Below, one piece after another: positions 51,369-60,201 of a DNA stretch of 64,000 nucleotides (positions are counted from its first letter, which is position 1; the number at the start of each line of letters is the position of its first letter). Source of the stretch: Salinibacillus aidingensis (GTDB taxonomy: Bacteria > Bacillota > Bacilli > Bacillales > Alkalibacillaceae); contig NZ_BAAADO010000001.1 in assembly GCF_039522525.1 (NCBI RefSeq), positions 310,001-374,000 on the forward strand, in the 5' to 3' direction. The notes under the pieces are model-generated. The model worked only from the letters and a program-made list of their open reading frames with translations. It did no database searches and was not told where the DNA came from. A program made the translations under genes and the position numbers.

Positions 51369-51410
51369 CAAAAAAAGAGAATTCCCCTTATTATGAAAAG
51401 AGAATTCTCT
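51369..51410 (-). terminator. Riboswitch-controlled terminator of gcvT
   Basis: Minus strand AGAGAATTC...GAATTCTCTTTTTTT: 9-bp stem with an inner CTT/AAG pairing and a 7-T run, directly after the second aptamer. Glycine binding would favour antitermination. Confidence 0.85.
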
Positions 51411-51590
51411 GTCAATGAACCCGAAAGTTTAATGACGACTACGTCACTTGCCTCTTGGGTGGCTCACTTATGTGAACACTCTCCAGAGCTGCGTCATGCA
51501 GGAGTCTTTTTGCCTGAGAGATTCACAATCTTCCCATTGCTTGCTCCTTCGGCGCTGCATATACTGCAGTCTCTCCTCCTGCAATCATTC
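51411..51590 (-). promoter_or_regulatory. Tandem glycine riboswitch
   Basis: Minus strand shows two glycine aptamers. The first has GGAGGAGAGACTGCAG, GCGCCGAAGGAGCAA and AATCTCTCAGGCAAAAAGAC, closed by TGCAGGAG / CTCCTGCA. The second has TCTGGAGAGTG, CACCCAAGAGGCAAGTG and AACTTTCGGG. They are separated by a short linker and followed by a terminator, the classical gcv leader. The rest of the 51276-51746 gap holds promoters only. Confidence 0.93.
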
Positions 51591-51746
51591 GCTTTGATTA
51601 TGATTTTTTCATGTTCATGGTTTTGATTTAAATAAAATAGGACAAACTAACATAACTGAAATGTATACGTAACGATTCAAAGATATTATATCATATGAAT
51701 TTTCATAATGGTAAGACAAATTATTGGAGTTTTGGGGGGAGAGATC

Positions 51747-53414
51747 ATGAATATAGATTATAACTTCGATCAGCCATTTATAAAAGAATTTGATCACCGA
51801 ATCGAAAATCACGGTCCATTTTGCAGTTATGACATGTTTGAAATGGCCTATGAATCTGCGAAAAGGCTGGCCGTCCCCGATTTCAAAGGGCTTCAGTCAC
51901 CTCAGCATTTGCCGCATATGGACTTTTTGAACCATCAGCTTGATTGTGCAAAGCAAGTAGTTGAAAACATGAATGGCCGGGCTATCCTCGCAGATGAAGT
52001 TGGACTTGGAAAAACCATTGAAGCTGGATTAATTCTAAAAGAGTACATGATTCGTGGATTAGCGAAGAAAATTTTAATTTTAGTCCCGGCATCACTCGTA
52101 AATCAATGGGTAAAGGAATTGAATGAAAAATTTTATATTCCAGCGGTTTCCCAGAAAAAAACGTACGTGTGGGAGCAATGTGATGTCGTAGTATCTTCCC
52201 TTGATACAGCAAAACGACCCCCCCATCGGGATATTGTACTGGATCAGCAATATGATTTTATAATTATCGATGAGGCCCATAAACTAAAGAATCATAAAAC
52301 GAAAAATTATCAGTTTGTCAACAGTTTAAAGAAAACGTATTGTCTTCTTTTAACCGCAACACCCGTTCAAAATCAGTTGTCCGACATTTTCAATCTTGTC
52401 ACCATTCTTAAACCTGGTTATCTGGGAAGCTATGACGAGTTTACTAAAACCTTTGGGAATAAACGTACTGCCCTTAAACAGGATGATAAATTAAAAGAGC
52501 TTATCCAGAATGTTATGGTCCGGAATCGCAGAGAGGATACAGGTGTAGAATGGACAAAGCGTAACGTCGAAACGGTGTGGATTGATTTTAATGATGAGGA
52601 ACAAAAGGTATATAATGAGTTGGATCATGATCTGGTCTCCAGTGACCCATTTACATCGATTACCTTGAAAAGAGAGTTATGCTCGAGCCGTGAAGCCTGT
52701 TATCTTTCCTTAAAGAAAATGTTTGAGGAACATCAGGAAAAATACGACGGTCACTCCTGGAGTAAGGAGATTATTGAAAAAATTGAACAGCTCCCCCATC
52801 ATTCCAAGGCAAAACAAATGGTAGAAATTATTCAGCAGTCATCAGAGAAATTCATTGTATTTACGGAATATCGTTCGACCCAGTATTACCTCCAATGGTT
52901 TCTTCAGCAGCATGGAATTTCGTCCGTTCCATTCAGAGGTGGATTTAAGCGAAGCAAGAAAGAGTGGATGACTCAATTATTTGAAAACCATGCTCAGGTA
53001 TTAGTTGCGACTGAGGCTGGTGGAGAAGGGATTAACCTGCAGTTTTGCCGTAATATGATCCATTACGACTTGCCCTGGAACCCGATGAGACTGGAACAGC
53101 GTATTGGAAGGGTCCATCGTTTTGGTCAGAAGGATGATGTCAATATTTATTATTTAGCCATTAAAAATACAATTGATGAGCATTTAGTGTCCTTACTTTA
53201 TGAGAAAATAAATTTATTTGAACGAGTCATTGGTGATCTTGACATCATTTTGCAGCAATTAAACATACCGAATCTCGAGGATGAAATTAAGGATATCTAT
53301 GCAGAATCAGAAACTCCCGGGGAAGCCAGAATTAAGCTGGAAAACCTAACAGCAGCATTCCAGGATACTGCAGAAGGTGAGGTGACAGAGGATGGAGCAA
53401 CAGACTATTCATAG
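51747..53414 (+). CDS. yqhH: YqhH, SNF2-family helicase-like ATPase
   Basis: 555-aa Swi2/Snf2 ATPase. Motif I ILADEVGLGKTIEAGLIL, motif II FIIIDEAHKLKNHKTK, motif III LLTATPVQNQLSDIF, motif V ATEAGGEGINLQFC, motif VI QRIGRVHRFGQ. Like RapA it lacks extra chromatin domains. The longer frame from 51708 was rejected because GGGGGGAG precedes the ATG at 51747. In B. subtilis it adjoins gcvT and yqhG, as here. Its DNA or RNA polymerase target is unknown. Confidence 0.95.
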   Translation: MNIDYNFDQPFIKEFDHRIENHGPFCSYDMFEMAYESAKRLAVPDFKGLQSPQHLPHMDFLNHQLDCAKQVVENMNGRAILADEVGLGKTIEAGLILKEYMIRGLAKKILILVPASLVNQWVKELNEKFYIPAVSQKKTYVWEQCDVVVSSLDTAKRPPHRDIVLDQQYDFIIIDEAHKLKNHKTKNYQFVNSLKKTYCLLLTATPVQNQLSDIFNLVTILKPGYLGSYDEFTKTFGNKRTALKQDDKLKELIQNVMVRNRREDTGVEWTKRNVETVWIDFNDEEQKVYNELDHDLVSSDPFTSITLKRELCSSREACYLSLKKMFEEHQEKYDGHSWSKEIIEKIEQLPHHSKAKQMVEIIQQSSEKFIVFTEYRSTQYYLQWFLQQHGISSVPFRGGFKRSKKEWMTQLFENHAQVLVATEAGGEGINLQFCRNMIHYDLPWNPMRLEQRIGRVHRFGQKDDVNIYYLAIKNTIDEHLVSLLYEKINLFERVIGDLDIILQQLNIPNLEDEIKDIYAESETPGEARIKLENLTAAFQDTAEGEVTEDGATDYS

Positions 53415-54207
53415 TTATCTTCAAAAATTCTTTGAGCTTAATGAATGCGAACTGAAAGGAAATGATTCAGGTGTTTTAACTGTGAAGCTAAATGAGGAAC
53501 TGGATCGTTTGCTTCTTAACCGTCCCTTTTATTGGGAATATATAAAGAAAATTGGTCAGGAAGGAGAACCCGCCACCCTTACATTTATCACAAACCCGGA
53601 TAAACGGGAGGAAAAAGGAGAATGGATTCATTTTGGGTCACCAAGACTTCACCAGATCTTTCAATACCAGCTGAAACACGGCAAGTTTACAATGCTTTAT
53701 GAACAGGCCAGTCAGGCAGCACTAAATCCATGGCTTGTGGCGAATATCAAAATAAGCTACATTGGTCAGCAGAAGAAGGATGAGATTTTGTCCATTGGTT
53801 TACACTTAATAAGTGGTGTGATGGTATTCGATCTTATGGAAAAGATCAAATCCATTCATTTTCATACGATTATCCCCGATTATTGCTTTACGATTTCTCC
53901 TATCATAAAAATTCAAAGTGGCTATAGGCGTATCGAAGGCTATATCCGTCAGTACCTGGATTCAATGGAGCACCAATGGGCCGAGCATTCCTACAATAAA
54001 TTTCAGCAGGAAAAGGAAATTTTAACCCACTTCTATGAATCCTATCTTCAGGCAGCGGATGAAGAAGAGCAGGAACAGCTTACAGAGAGGTATGATAACG
54101 AATTAGATCATCTCAAGAAACGATTGCTGCCAAAGATTCATATTGAACCGATAAACGGTGGTCTATTTTACATGAGTGAAGAAACCGAAAAAGCTTTGAG
54201 GGCATAA
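53392..54207 (+). CDS. yqhG: YqhG-family protein
   Basis: 271-aa soluble protein overlapping yqhH by 23 nt, so translationally coupled. It contains RPFYWEYIKKIGQEGEPATL near residue 40, FGSPRLHQIFQY, and a C-terminal helical region (EEEQEQLTERYDNELDHLKK). The family occurs beside the YqhH helicase in Bacilli, suggesting an accessory subunit (inference). No catalytic motif is seen. Confidence 0.92.
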   Translation: MEQQTIHSYLQKFFELNECELKGNDSGVLTVKLNEELDRLLLNRPFYWEYIKKIGQEGEPATLTFITNPDKREEKGEWIHFGSPRLHQIFQYQLKHGKFTMLYEQASQAALNPWLVANIKISYIGQQKKDEILSIGLHLISGVMVFDLMEKIKSIHFHTIIPDYCFTISPIIKIQSGYRRIEGYIRQYLDSMEHQWAEHSYNKFQQEKEILTHFYESYLQAADEEEQEQLTERYDNELDHLKKRLLPKIHIEPINGGLFYMSEETEKALRA

Positions 54208-54240
54208 AAAAGGAAGAGGATTATTGTTTCTTCCTCTTCC
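54206..54240 (-). terminator. Terminator between yqhG and yqzE
   Basis: Stem GGAAGAGGA / TCCTCTTCC with T-run on the minus strand. It overlaps the last codons of yqzE, whose stop is in the loop. Confidence 0.8.
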
Positions 54241-54409
54241 CATCCCAGAACATTTTAAATGCCGCAGGGAGCATGCCAAAATATCGACTGGACCGGCTGC
54301 TTTTTTCATTTTTCCTTCTTGACTTCCTTTGTTCCCGTTCATCTTTAGGTAATTGCATGTACTTTGTCAATTCCTGAGTCATATATTTAACAATTTCGTT
54401 TCCAGACAT
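54221..54409 (-). CDS. yqzE: YqzE-family small protein
   Basis: 62-aa protein matching YqzE: EIVKYMTQELTKYMQLPKDE, a basic middle (KSRRKNEKSSRSSR) and the FGMLPAAFKMFW end. In B. subtilis it is the last gene of the comG operon. Here it is separate and oppositely oriented. The ATG follows GGGAG by 8 nt; an earlier start at 54424 lacks a site. Function unknown. Confidence 0.87.
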   Translation of the reverse strand: MSGNEIVKYMTQELTKYMQLPKDEREQRKSRRKNEKSSRSSRYFGMLPAAFKMFWDGKRKKQ

Positions 54410-54455
54410 GGGGGTCACTCCCATAAACTTTATGTTTTATAATAGCATTTCCCGT

Positions 54456-54956
54456 TTATTGCTGAACTATACTCTTCATAATCATTTGCACGATTCTTTC
54501 TGCACTATAATCATCTGTTTGAATGATTTGATCTGCACACTCTTCATAAATGTACTGCCGGCTGTCGTATAACTGCTCCTTTTTCTCCATTTCCTGATTC
54601 CACAAAGGCCGGTTCTTGTTAGAAGCAAGCCGCTGCTTGATTTCTTCAAAAGATGTTTTTAAATACACCGTAAAAAAATCATTTTTCAATATATCCCGGT
54701 TCATTTTGGCTTCAATGATTCCTCCCCCAGTAGCTATAACCGTATTCTTTTGAGGAAGACCTTTAAGCACTTCTGTTTCATACTCCCGAAAGCGCTTTTC
54801 GCCCTCCAGTTGAAAAATTTCCGGGATGTCCATTTCCCTCCATTTTATAATTTCCTCATCTGTATCCAAAAAAACAGCATCCAATTTTTTAGCAAGTTCT
54901 TTCCCTAATGTGGTTTTCCCACTGCCCATAAATCCAATCAAACAAATACTTTTCAT
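54456..54956 (-). CDS. aroK: Shikimate kinase
   Basis: 166-aa P-loop kinase phosphorylating shikimate. Walker A GFMGSGKTTLGKELA, DTDEEI for Mg/shikimate, FREYETEVL, VIATGGGIIE and the lid NKNRPLWNQEME are intact. The ATG follows AGGAG by 8 nt; an earlier ATG at 54983 lacks support. It is divergent from comGA and 47 nt upstream of yqzE. Confidence 0.96.
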   Translation of the reverse strand: MKSICLIGFMGSGKTTLGKELAKKLDAVFLDTDEEIIKWREMDIPEIFQLEGEKRFREYETEVLKGLPQKNTVIATGGGIIEAKMNRDILKNDFFTVYLKTSFEEIKQRLASNKNRPLWNQEMEKKEQLYDSRQYIYEECADQIIQTDDYSAERIVQMIMKSIVQQ

Positions 54957-55135
54957 TTTGTACACTCCTGAATTTTTTCTCACATCAGTTATTCATTATC
55001 CCATTTTCCTTTAGTAAGTTGCATTTTTACTGCACTCAACCAGGTGCATTCAGCCATTTTAAATATATGACATTTTCGTCAGATGATTGTAGAATACCTT
55101 TAAATTCACAAAAATGAAATAAGGCAGGGATCTAA

Positions 55136-56140
55136 ATGGAAGCATGTGAAGTGTTGTCACAGAAAATACTAAGAAGTGCTATTTCAAAATCAGCTTCTGA
55201 TATCCATTTTTCCCCTTCTGAGAATGGAACGGACATTTACTTCCGATTAGGAGGTAGACGGAATTTCATGTTTTCCATTTCTCAGACGGAATATCAGTCA
55301 TTGGTGTCGTATTATAAGTTCTTAACAGGGATGGATATAGCTGAAACACGTAAGCCCCAAAATGGCACCTTAACCCATCATCACCACCAGCTCATTTATG
55401 ATTTGCGGTTTTCCATCTTACCTGTTGAATCTTCAGAAAGCCTCGCTATTCGTATTTTACCGCGACAGATGGTTCCACAATTAGAGCAACTATTTCTCTT
55501 TCCTTCCCAGGCAAAAATCCTCCAGAATTGGATACAGCAAAGGTTTGGAATGATTCTCTTTACCGGACCAACAGGCAGCGGAAAAACAACCACCATGTAT
55601 GCCTTGCTGCAGTCCATTGTTGAAAACCGACCCTTTCAGGCAATTACACTCGAGGATCCCATCGAAAGAGAATTAGACAATATTTTACAGGTGCAGGTTA
55701 ATGAAAAAGCTGGCATGAGCTATGATGCCGGGTTAAAAGCGGTGTTAAGACATGACCCGGATATCTTAATGATTGGTGAAATCAGGGACCGGCATACAGC
55801 CCGTTTTGCCCTTCAAGCTGCCTTCACAGGTCACCTTGTATTAAGTACAATTCATGCCAAAAATGCTTTTGGTACCATTTTTCGTCTTCAGGATCTGGGT
55901 ATATCGAAAGCTGATCTTAATCAGGCCTTAATTGGCATTGCCTCTCAGCAGCTATTGCCTTTGGAAGATGGTCTGATAACAGATCAAAAGCGTGCAGCTA
56001 TCCTGGAACTGATTGATGGAGACGTTCTCACTAATGCCATACAGGGAATTGCTCCTGGTCAGTATGATCGTTTCAATTCATTTGAATATCTGAGGAGGAA
56101 GGCCTATGCTCTTGGTTTTACTAATGAAAATACGCAGTAG
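55136..56140 (+). CDS. comGA: ComGA, competence pilus traffic ATPase
   Basis: 334-aa GspE/PilB-type ATPase driving assembly of the transformation pilus. Walker A LFTGPTGSGKTTTMYALL, Asp box ITLEDPIERELDN, Walker B PDILMIGEIRDRHTAR, His box GHLVLSTIHAKNA. First gene of comGA-GG. Ribosome site AAGGCAGGG. I found no clear pair of ComK boxes (AAAA-N5-TTTT) upstream. Confidence 0.97.
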   Translation: MEACEVLSQKILRSAISKSASDIHFSPSENGTDIYFRLGGRRNFMFSISQTEYQSLVSYYKFLTGMDIAETRKPQNGTLTHHHHQLIYDLRFSILPVESSESLAIRILPRQMVPQLEQLFLFPSQAKILQNWIQQRFGMILFTGPTGSGKTTTMYALLQSIVENRPFQAITLEDPIERELDNILQVQVNEKAGMSYDAGLKAVLRHDPDILMIGEIRDRHTARFALQAAFTGHLVLSTIHAKNAFGTIFRLQDLGISKADLNQALIGIASQQLLPLEDGLITDQKRAAILELIDGDVLTNAIQGIAPGQYDRFNSFEYLRRKAYALGFTNENTQ

Positions 56141-57176
56141 AAACCTTTTCACGAGGGAAAGCAAGGTAACATTAGCTGATCAGATTCTGTTAACCAGCCG
56201 TCTTTCTGCCCTTTTGCAAAATGGGTACTCTTTAAATAAAGCTTTACAGTTGATTTCGTTAGATCCTAAACAGGGAGCTGTAGCTGAGCACATTCAAAAT
56301 AAGTTAATGAAAGGAAAACATATTGACAAAATCTTTCAGGGACTTGGTTTTTCCCCTATTGTCACCTCTTATCTTTATTTCTCGCGTTCTACAGGGCAAT
56401 TAGGAGACAGCTTAGCAAATGGCAGTGCTTTGCTCGGTCGGTTAAAACAGTTTCAGGATCAGCTGAAAAAAGTGCTGCAGTATCCTTTATTAATTCTTAT
56501 GTTTTTAATTGTACTAATGGCCGGCTTGAAGTTTTTTCTCTTACCCTCATTAAGCGAATTATACGTGGGTATTCAAAGCTCAGACCCGAACCTTTCACCT
56601 AAAATCTTCACATCCATTGAATTTTTTATTAACCTCTTTTTTATTACCTGTTTAATCATTCTTCTCATTTCAGCAATCTGGTCGGTGATTAAATCAAAAT
56701 TATCCACAGACTTAAAAATTCGATTATACGCATATATTCCCTTGGTCAGAAAAATAAAAAGTCTGGAAACCTCTTTTTTATTCAGCTTTCACTTCAGTTC
56801 ATTACTTCAAAGTGGGCTGTCCGTGAAAAATGCTCTCCAGATCATTTCGGAACAAACCCATTTACCCGTACTGAAACGTTATTCGGTGATGCTGATGCGT
56901 TCTGTTTATGCCGGACAGCCTCTTCATTCCGCCGTTGAAAAGTTTCCACTGGTTGAAAAAGAATTAGGATTGATTTTCAAAAGAAGCATGCAGGATGGAA
57001 CGTTAGAAAAAGATTTAGACAATTATGCTCACTTACTTGTTGAAACATTCCTTGAAAAAATGTCTAAATCCATTACGTACATTCAACCCATGTTCTTTAT
57101 CCTGTTTGGCGTTATCATCATTTTTGTTTACCTTTCAATCCTAATGCCTATGTTTGGGCTGATCGATCAAATTTAA
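56106..57176 (+). CDS. comGB: ComGB, pilus platform protein
   Basis: 356-aa GspF/PilC-like polytopic membrane protein with two homologous halves (SRLSALLQNGYSLNKALQL; FSSLLQSGLSVKNALQII) and three TM helices. It overlaps comGA by 35 nt; GAGGAGGAAGG inside comGA is the ribosome site for the ATG used. Confidence 0.96.
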   Translation: MLLVLLMKIRSRNLFTRESKVTLADQILLTSRLSALLQNGYSLNKALQLISLDPKQGAVAEHIQNKLMKGKHIDKIFQGLGFSPIVTSYLYFSRSTGQLGDSLANGSALLGRLKQFQDQLKKVLQYPLLILMFLIVLMAGLKFFLLPSLSELYVGIQSSDPNLSPKIFTSIEFFINLFFITCLIILLISAIWSVIKSKLSTDLKIRLYAYIPLVRKIKSLETSFLFSFHFSSLLQSGLSVKNALQIISEQTHLPVLKRYSVMLMRSVYAGQPLHSAVEKFPLVEKELGLIFKRSMQDGTLEKDLDNYAHLLVETFLEKMSKSITYIQPMFFILFGVIIIFVYLSILMPMFGLIDQI

Positions 57177-57188
57177 GGAGGTGATCTA

Positions 57189-57485
57189 ATGAAAAATGAA
57201 AATGGTTTCACTCTTATCGAAATGCTCATTGTTTTAATGGTTATATCTGTTCTATTAATCCTGACCATCCCTAATATTGGAAAACACAATACACTCATTG
57301 ATAATAAGGGATGTGAAGCGTATGTGGAGCTGGTTCAGTCCCAGGTACAGGTCTATAAGCTGGAAAATGATTCATATCCAACAGAATTATCACTCCTGGA
57401 AGGGGATTATATAAAGGAGGATGATTCCGCATGTCCAAACGGGGTTGAAATAGACGCTGAAGGCAATGTTACAAAAGTACAGTAA
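57189..57485 (+). CDS. comGC: ComGC, major competence pilin
   Basis: 98-aa type IV-like pilin. Prepilin peptidase site in NENG|FTLIEMLIVLMVIS; two cysteines (GCEAYVEL, SACPNG) can form the intramolecular disulfide known for ComGC. Excellent ribosome site AAGGAGGTGATC. Processed by ComC (outside the window). Confidence 0.97.
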   Translation: MKNENGFTLIEMLIVLMVISVLLILTIPNIGKHNTLIDNKGCEAYVELVQSQVQVYKLENDSYPTELSLLEGDYIKEDDSACPNGVEIDAEGNVTKVQ

Positions 57486-57967
57486 TGAAAAAAAGCTTGG
57501 TGAAAAATGAAATGTGTCAATTAAAACAGAAAGAAGCTGGCTTTACCTTAATAGAAATGCTTGTTGTACTAACGATATTCATGACCCTTGTTTTTATTAC
57601 AGCTCCAGTGAATACAAACGTACAGAAGGAATTAAAAGTTCAGCAGTTTTTCAGTCTGTTTGAACAGGATGTATTATGGATGCAAAATCAGGCGATTACA
57701 AGGAATGAAATATACAGACTGCACTGGCATCCGGATTCCCATAAATATGAAATCCGGCATAGTGGACTTGGAAAGTTAGTGGTAAGACGAAAGTACAGCT
57801 CTGAAATCGATGTCGAATTAAAATCTTTTCAGCTTCCGTTCTCCTTTTATCCTTCCGGGGCACCAAACCAGCCTGGTGTACTGCTTATCCATACGGAAGA
57901 GGATACCTTTCAAGTCACATTTCCACTTGGGAAAGGGCGATTTTATGTCACGAAAACTTCAACCTGA
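57485..57967 (+). CDS. comGD: ComGD, minor pseudopilin
   Basis: 160-aa pseudopilin with cleavage site EAG|FTLIEMLVVLTIFM. Start ATG overlaps the comGC stop by one base (TAATG); another in-frame ATG at 57512 would shorten the leader to a more usual length. C-terminal beta domain with SFYPSGAPNQPGVL. Confidence 0.94.
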   Translation: MKKSLVKNEMCQLKQKEAGFTLIEMLVVLTIFMTLVFITAPVNTNVQKELKVQQFFSLFEQDVLWMQNQAITRNEIYRLHWHPDSHKYEIRHSGLGKLVVRRKYSSEIDVELKSFQLPFSFYPSGAPNQPGVLLIHTEEDTFQVTFPLGKGRFYVTKTST

Positions 57968-58283
57968 TGGATTTGCTTTCATGGATATGCTGGTAACACT
58001 GACCTTCTTGCTCGCAATGATTCTGATCTTTCTCCCTATCATTCAATACACACGTGATGAACATCATCTGCTTTCTACCCGCTCGCAGATGATGACGGAG
58101 CTTTATAATGAAATGCTTAACGATCAGGAGGAATATCCAATTTATAAACAAGTTAAAATCAATCATACTCCGGCATCGATTGAGATAAATCTCGCAGATT
58201 CATCTGCCTCCGGGTGTATAACATGGGAAAATATCAAAAGAAAACAGGAAAGTAAGTGTATATATGTTAAAAAAGGATTCTAG
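57945..58283 (+). CDS. comGE: ComGE, minor pseudopilin
   Basis: 112-aa pseudopilin with PDG|FAFMDMLVTLTFLLAM as the methylation/cleavage region. The ATG after AAAGGGCG is used rather than the longer frame from 57876, which runs inside comGD. Overlaps comGD by 23 nt and comGF by 20 nt. Confidence 0.9.
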   Translation: MSRKLQPDGFAFMDMLVTLTFLLAMILIFLPIIQYTRDEHHLLSTRSQMMTELYNEMLNDQEEYPIYKQVKINHTPASIEINLADSSASGCITWENIKRKQESKCIYVKKGF

Positions 58284-58707
58284 CCGAGGATTCACACTGG
58301 TCTCTGTTTTAATCTCCCTTACGATTTTATTAACGATTTTACCTGCTCTTGCACCGCTTCTGGTACAGATTAGTCATATCAGGGAATATCCGGAGAATGA
58401 ACAAGCCTCCGTTTCAACATTTTTTCACCTGCTGCAGCTGGAGCTGAATCAGGGGAAGGACTATCGTCTGAAATCTTCAGCTACCGGAATATATATACAT
58501 GAAAGCAGCAACAGATCCATTCTTATTGAGCAATACAAGGAAAATGTGAGACGACGAATGAATTTAACTGGACATGAAATTCTTTTGTTTAATGTAAAGG
58601 ATATCCACTTTCAAAATAACCCGAGAACCATTCAGGTTTCCTTACAGATGATTGGAGGGAACAACTATGAACGGACGCTTTATAAGCTTCAGTCCGTTAA
58701 AGAATGA
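58264..58707 (+). CDS. comGF: ComGF, minor pseudopilin
   Basis: 147-aa protein with SRG|FTLVSVLISLTILLTI at the N-terminus and a C-terminal domain typical of ComGF (YKENVRRRMNLTGHEILLFN). Glutamate at position +5 is replaced by serine (FTLVS), as is usual for ComGF. Confidence 0.93.
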   Translation: MLKKDSSRGFTLVSVLISLTILLTILPALAPLLVQISHIREYPENEQASVSTFFHLLQLELNQGKDYRLKSSATGIYIHESSNRSILIEQYKENVRRRMNLTGHEILLFNVKDIHFQNNPRTIQVSLQMIGGNNYERTLYKLQSVKE

Positions 58708-59065
58708 ACGAGGATATATGTTTCCTTATATGCTTTTTCTTTTTATGATTCTGTTTCTTATTACACACCATGCACTGCAGGCACTTACACTGGAAGCAGG
58801 GCATGTATATAATCAGGAGGAGAACATTCATTTGGAAACACTGCTCTTAAGTGCCTATAGAGATTTTCAGGCTGACTTGCCATCCCTTCAACCAACCTCT
58901 GAAAAACAAACTCTTACCTATAGTTATCCTGATGGACAAGTCAAAGTTACACATTTTCTCTCGAGCAGCACAGAACTGGAAGCACAATTTCGAGTAACAA
59001 CGAAGGATGACTCAAGGTTAACTCAGGAGATCGTTTCAAAAATAAATCCTGAATCCAATGAATAA
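58667..59065 (+). CDS. comGG: ComGG, minor pilus protein
   Basis: 132-aa last gene of the operon. N-terminal NERGYMFPYMLFLFMILFLI is a degenerate pseudopilin-type helix without an obvious prepilin cleavage site. The ATG 8 nt after GGAGG was chosen. It overlaps comGF by 41 nt. Confidence 0.9.
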   Translation: MNGRFISFSPLKNERGYMFPYMLFLFMILFLITHHALQALTLEAGHVYNQEENIHLETLLLSAYRDFQADLPSLQPTSEKQTLTYSYPDGQVKVTHFLSSSTELEAQFRVTTKDDSRLTQEIVSKINPESNE

Positions 59066-59100
59066 TAAAAAGATCATCCGGCAAATATATAAATGTAAAT

Positions 59101-59172
59101 TGGGCTATAGCCAAGCGGTAAGGCAACGGGTTTTGATCTCGTGATGCGCTGGTTCGAATCCAGCTAGCCCAG
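59101..59172 (+). tRNA. tRNA-Gln (TTG)
   Basis: 72-nt cloverleaf. Acceptor TGGGCTA / TAGCCCA with G discriminator and no encoded CCA; anticodon loop TTTTGAT with TTG at 59133-59135; T-arm GCTGG-TTCGAAT-CCAGC. One G-T pair in the anticodon stem (ACGGG / CTCGT). Solitary, 35 nt after comGG. Confidence 0.97.
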
Positions 59173-59276
59173 TTTTCATATTTATGTCAAATATTTTTAC
59201 TTAAGTCAATTCCCAATTCATAGAACTTCTTGTATGATAGGTATGTACCACCTCTAATAGCAGGAAGGAACATACC

Positions 59277-59709
59277 ATGAACGATACATTAAAGATAACA
59301 AATGTTTTGAATGATTCCACAAGGTTTAGGAGAAGCCGGAAAACAGGCTCTTTATGAAACAGGAAAAAAATTCGGCTCACACTTTTTGAATTCTAAATAT
59401 CGAAATGTAACCGTTCATCAACAGACCAGTGAACAAAAAATAAACATACTGAGAGAAACTTCAGTTACGCTGGGACTTGAGCCTGAATTTACCTATGATG
59501 AAACAGCACAGGTGATTTCTTTTAAAATCTTTAATTGTCCATTTAAGGAATTGGCATTTTCAGAACAGAATGACAATATTTGCGAAATGCACCGCTTTTT
59601 TATAAGAGGAATGTTTGAGCAGCTATTTCCTTCTGTTACACTCGAAGAAGAAGCAAACATGGTTGATGGCTGTGAGGCCTGTATGTACAAAACGAAGCTA
59701 TCTGTATAA
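59277..59709 (+). pseudogene. HTH transcriptional regulator with internal deletion of the DNA-binding domain
   Basis: A start ATG with AGGAAGG upstream begins MNDTLKITNVLNDSTRF, the N-terminus of an ArsR-like winged-helix regulator family of Bacilli. At about 59326 the frame breaks. The family's later part continues in another frame as GLGEAGKQALYETGKKFGSHF and ends with the ligand or metal region IFNCPFKELAF...ICEMHRFF...VDGCEACMYKTKL. The winged helix (~80 residues, ~240 nt) is missing, so the gene cannot make a DNA-binding protein. A 132-aa product from ATG 59311 is possible, but that codon has no ribosome site. Family recall is from memory. Confidence 0.8.
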
Positions 59710-59831
59710 GACGATGCATAGTGAGTCATACACCCTGTATATTCTAAAAGTGCCAAAAAGTTCATTTACTTTCTATTTTAGGTAGTTTATAATAAATTTT
59801 GATGACTTTCCCGGAAAAGGAGGGGGATATT

Positions 59832-60074
59832 ATGGATCGTATGTTTCGTGTTCTTTCTTTCTGGACTGGTATATTTACTGTAATGTTTTATGTTGGGGAA
59901 ATGTATAATACCTCCATTTTATTTTTAGCACAAACGGTGTTCTTTTTAACATTAGGTTACTTAAAGCTTTCAGAACGCTTGTATATGTACATATTTGGTG
60001 CTTATTGTACAGTATTTTTCATTGGATTTACGTACTATACGACCTTCCTCTTAGTCCCATCTTTTGGACATTAA
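59832..60074 (+). CDS. yqgY: YqgY, DUF2626 membrane protein
   Basis: 80-aa protein with DRMFRVLSFWTGIFTVMFYV, then three hydrophobic helices, ending TTFLLVPSFGH. Typical of the DUF2626 family of Bacilli, function unknown. The ATG follows AAGGAGGGGG by 6-8 nt. A terminator lies directly downstream. Confidence 0.93.
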   Translation: MDRMFRVLSFWTGIFTVMFYVGEMYNTSILFLAQTVFFLTLGYLKLSERLYMYIFGAYCTVFFIGFTYYTTFLLVPSFGH

Positions 60075-60100
60075 AAAAACGGGGAATGAAGGTAAAAGAA

Positions 60101-60131
60101 AAAGGATTGGCATTGGCGCCAATCCTTTTTC
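60101..60131 (+). terminator. Terminator of yqgY
   Basis: Perfect 11-bp stem AAAGGATTGGC / GCCAATCCTTT, loop ATTGGC, then TT and C-T tract. Confidence 0.9.
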
Positions 60132-60201
60132 TTTTGGCTGGGAAATTGTAATGGATAAGAAATCAGGAAAGGGTGCTTCCACCTCTACTCGTTTAATCCT
60201 C

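Noticed and set aside
55015..55135. ComK boxes before comGA
   Set aside because: A/T tracts are present, but no AAAA-N5-TTTT pair with proper spacing was found.
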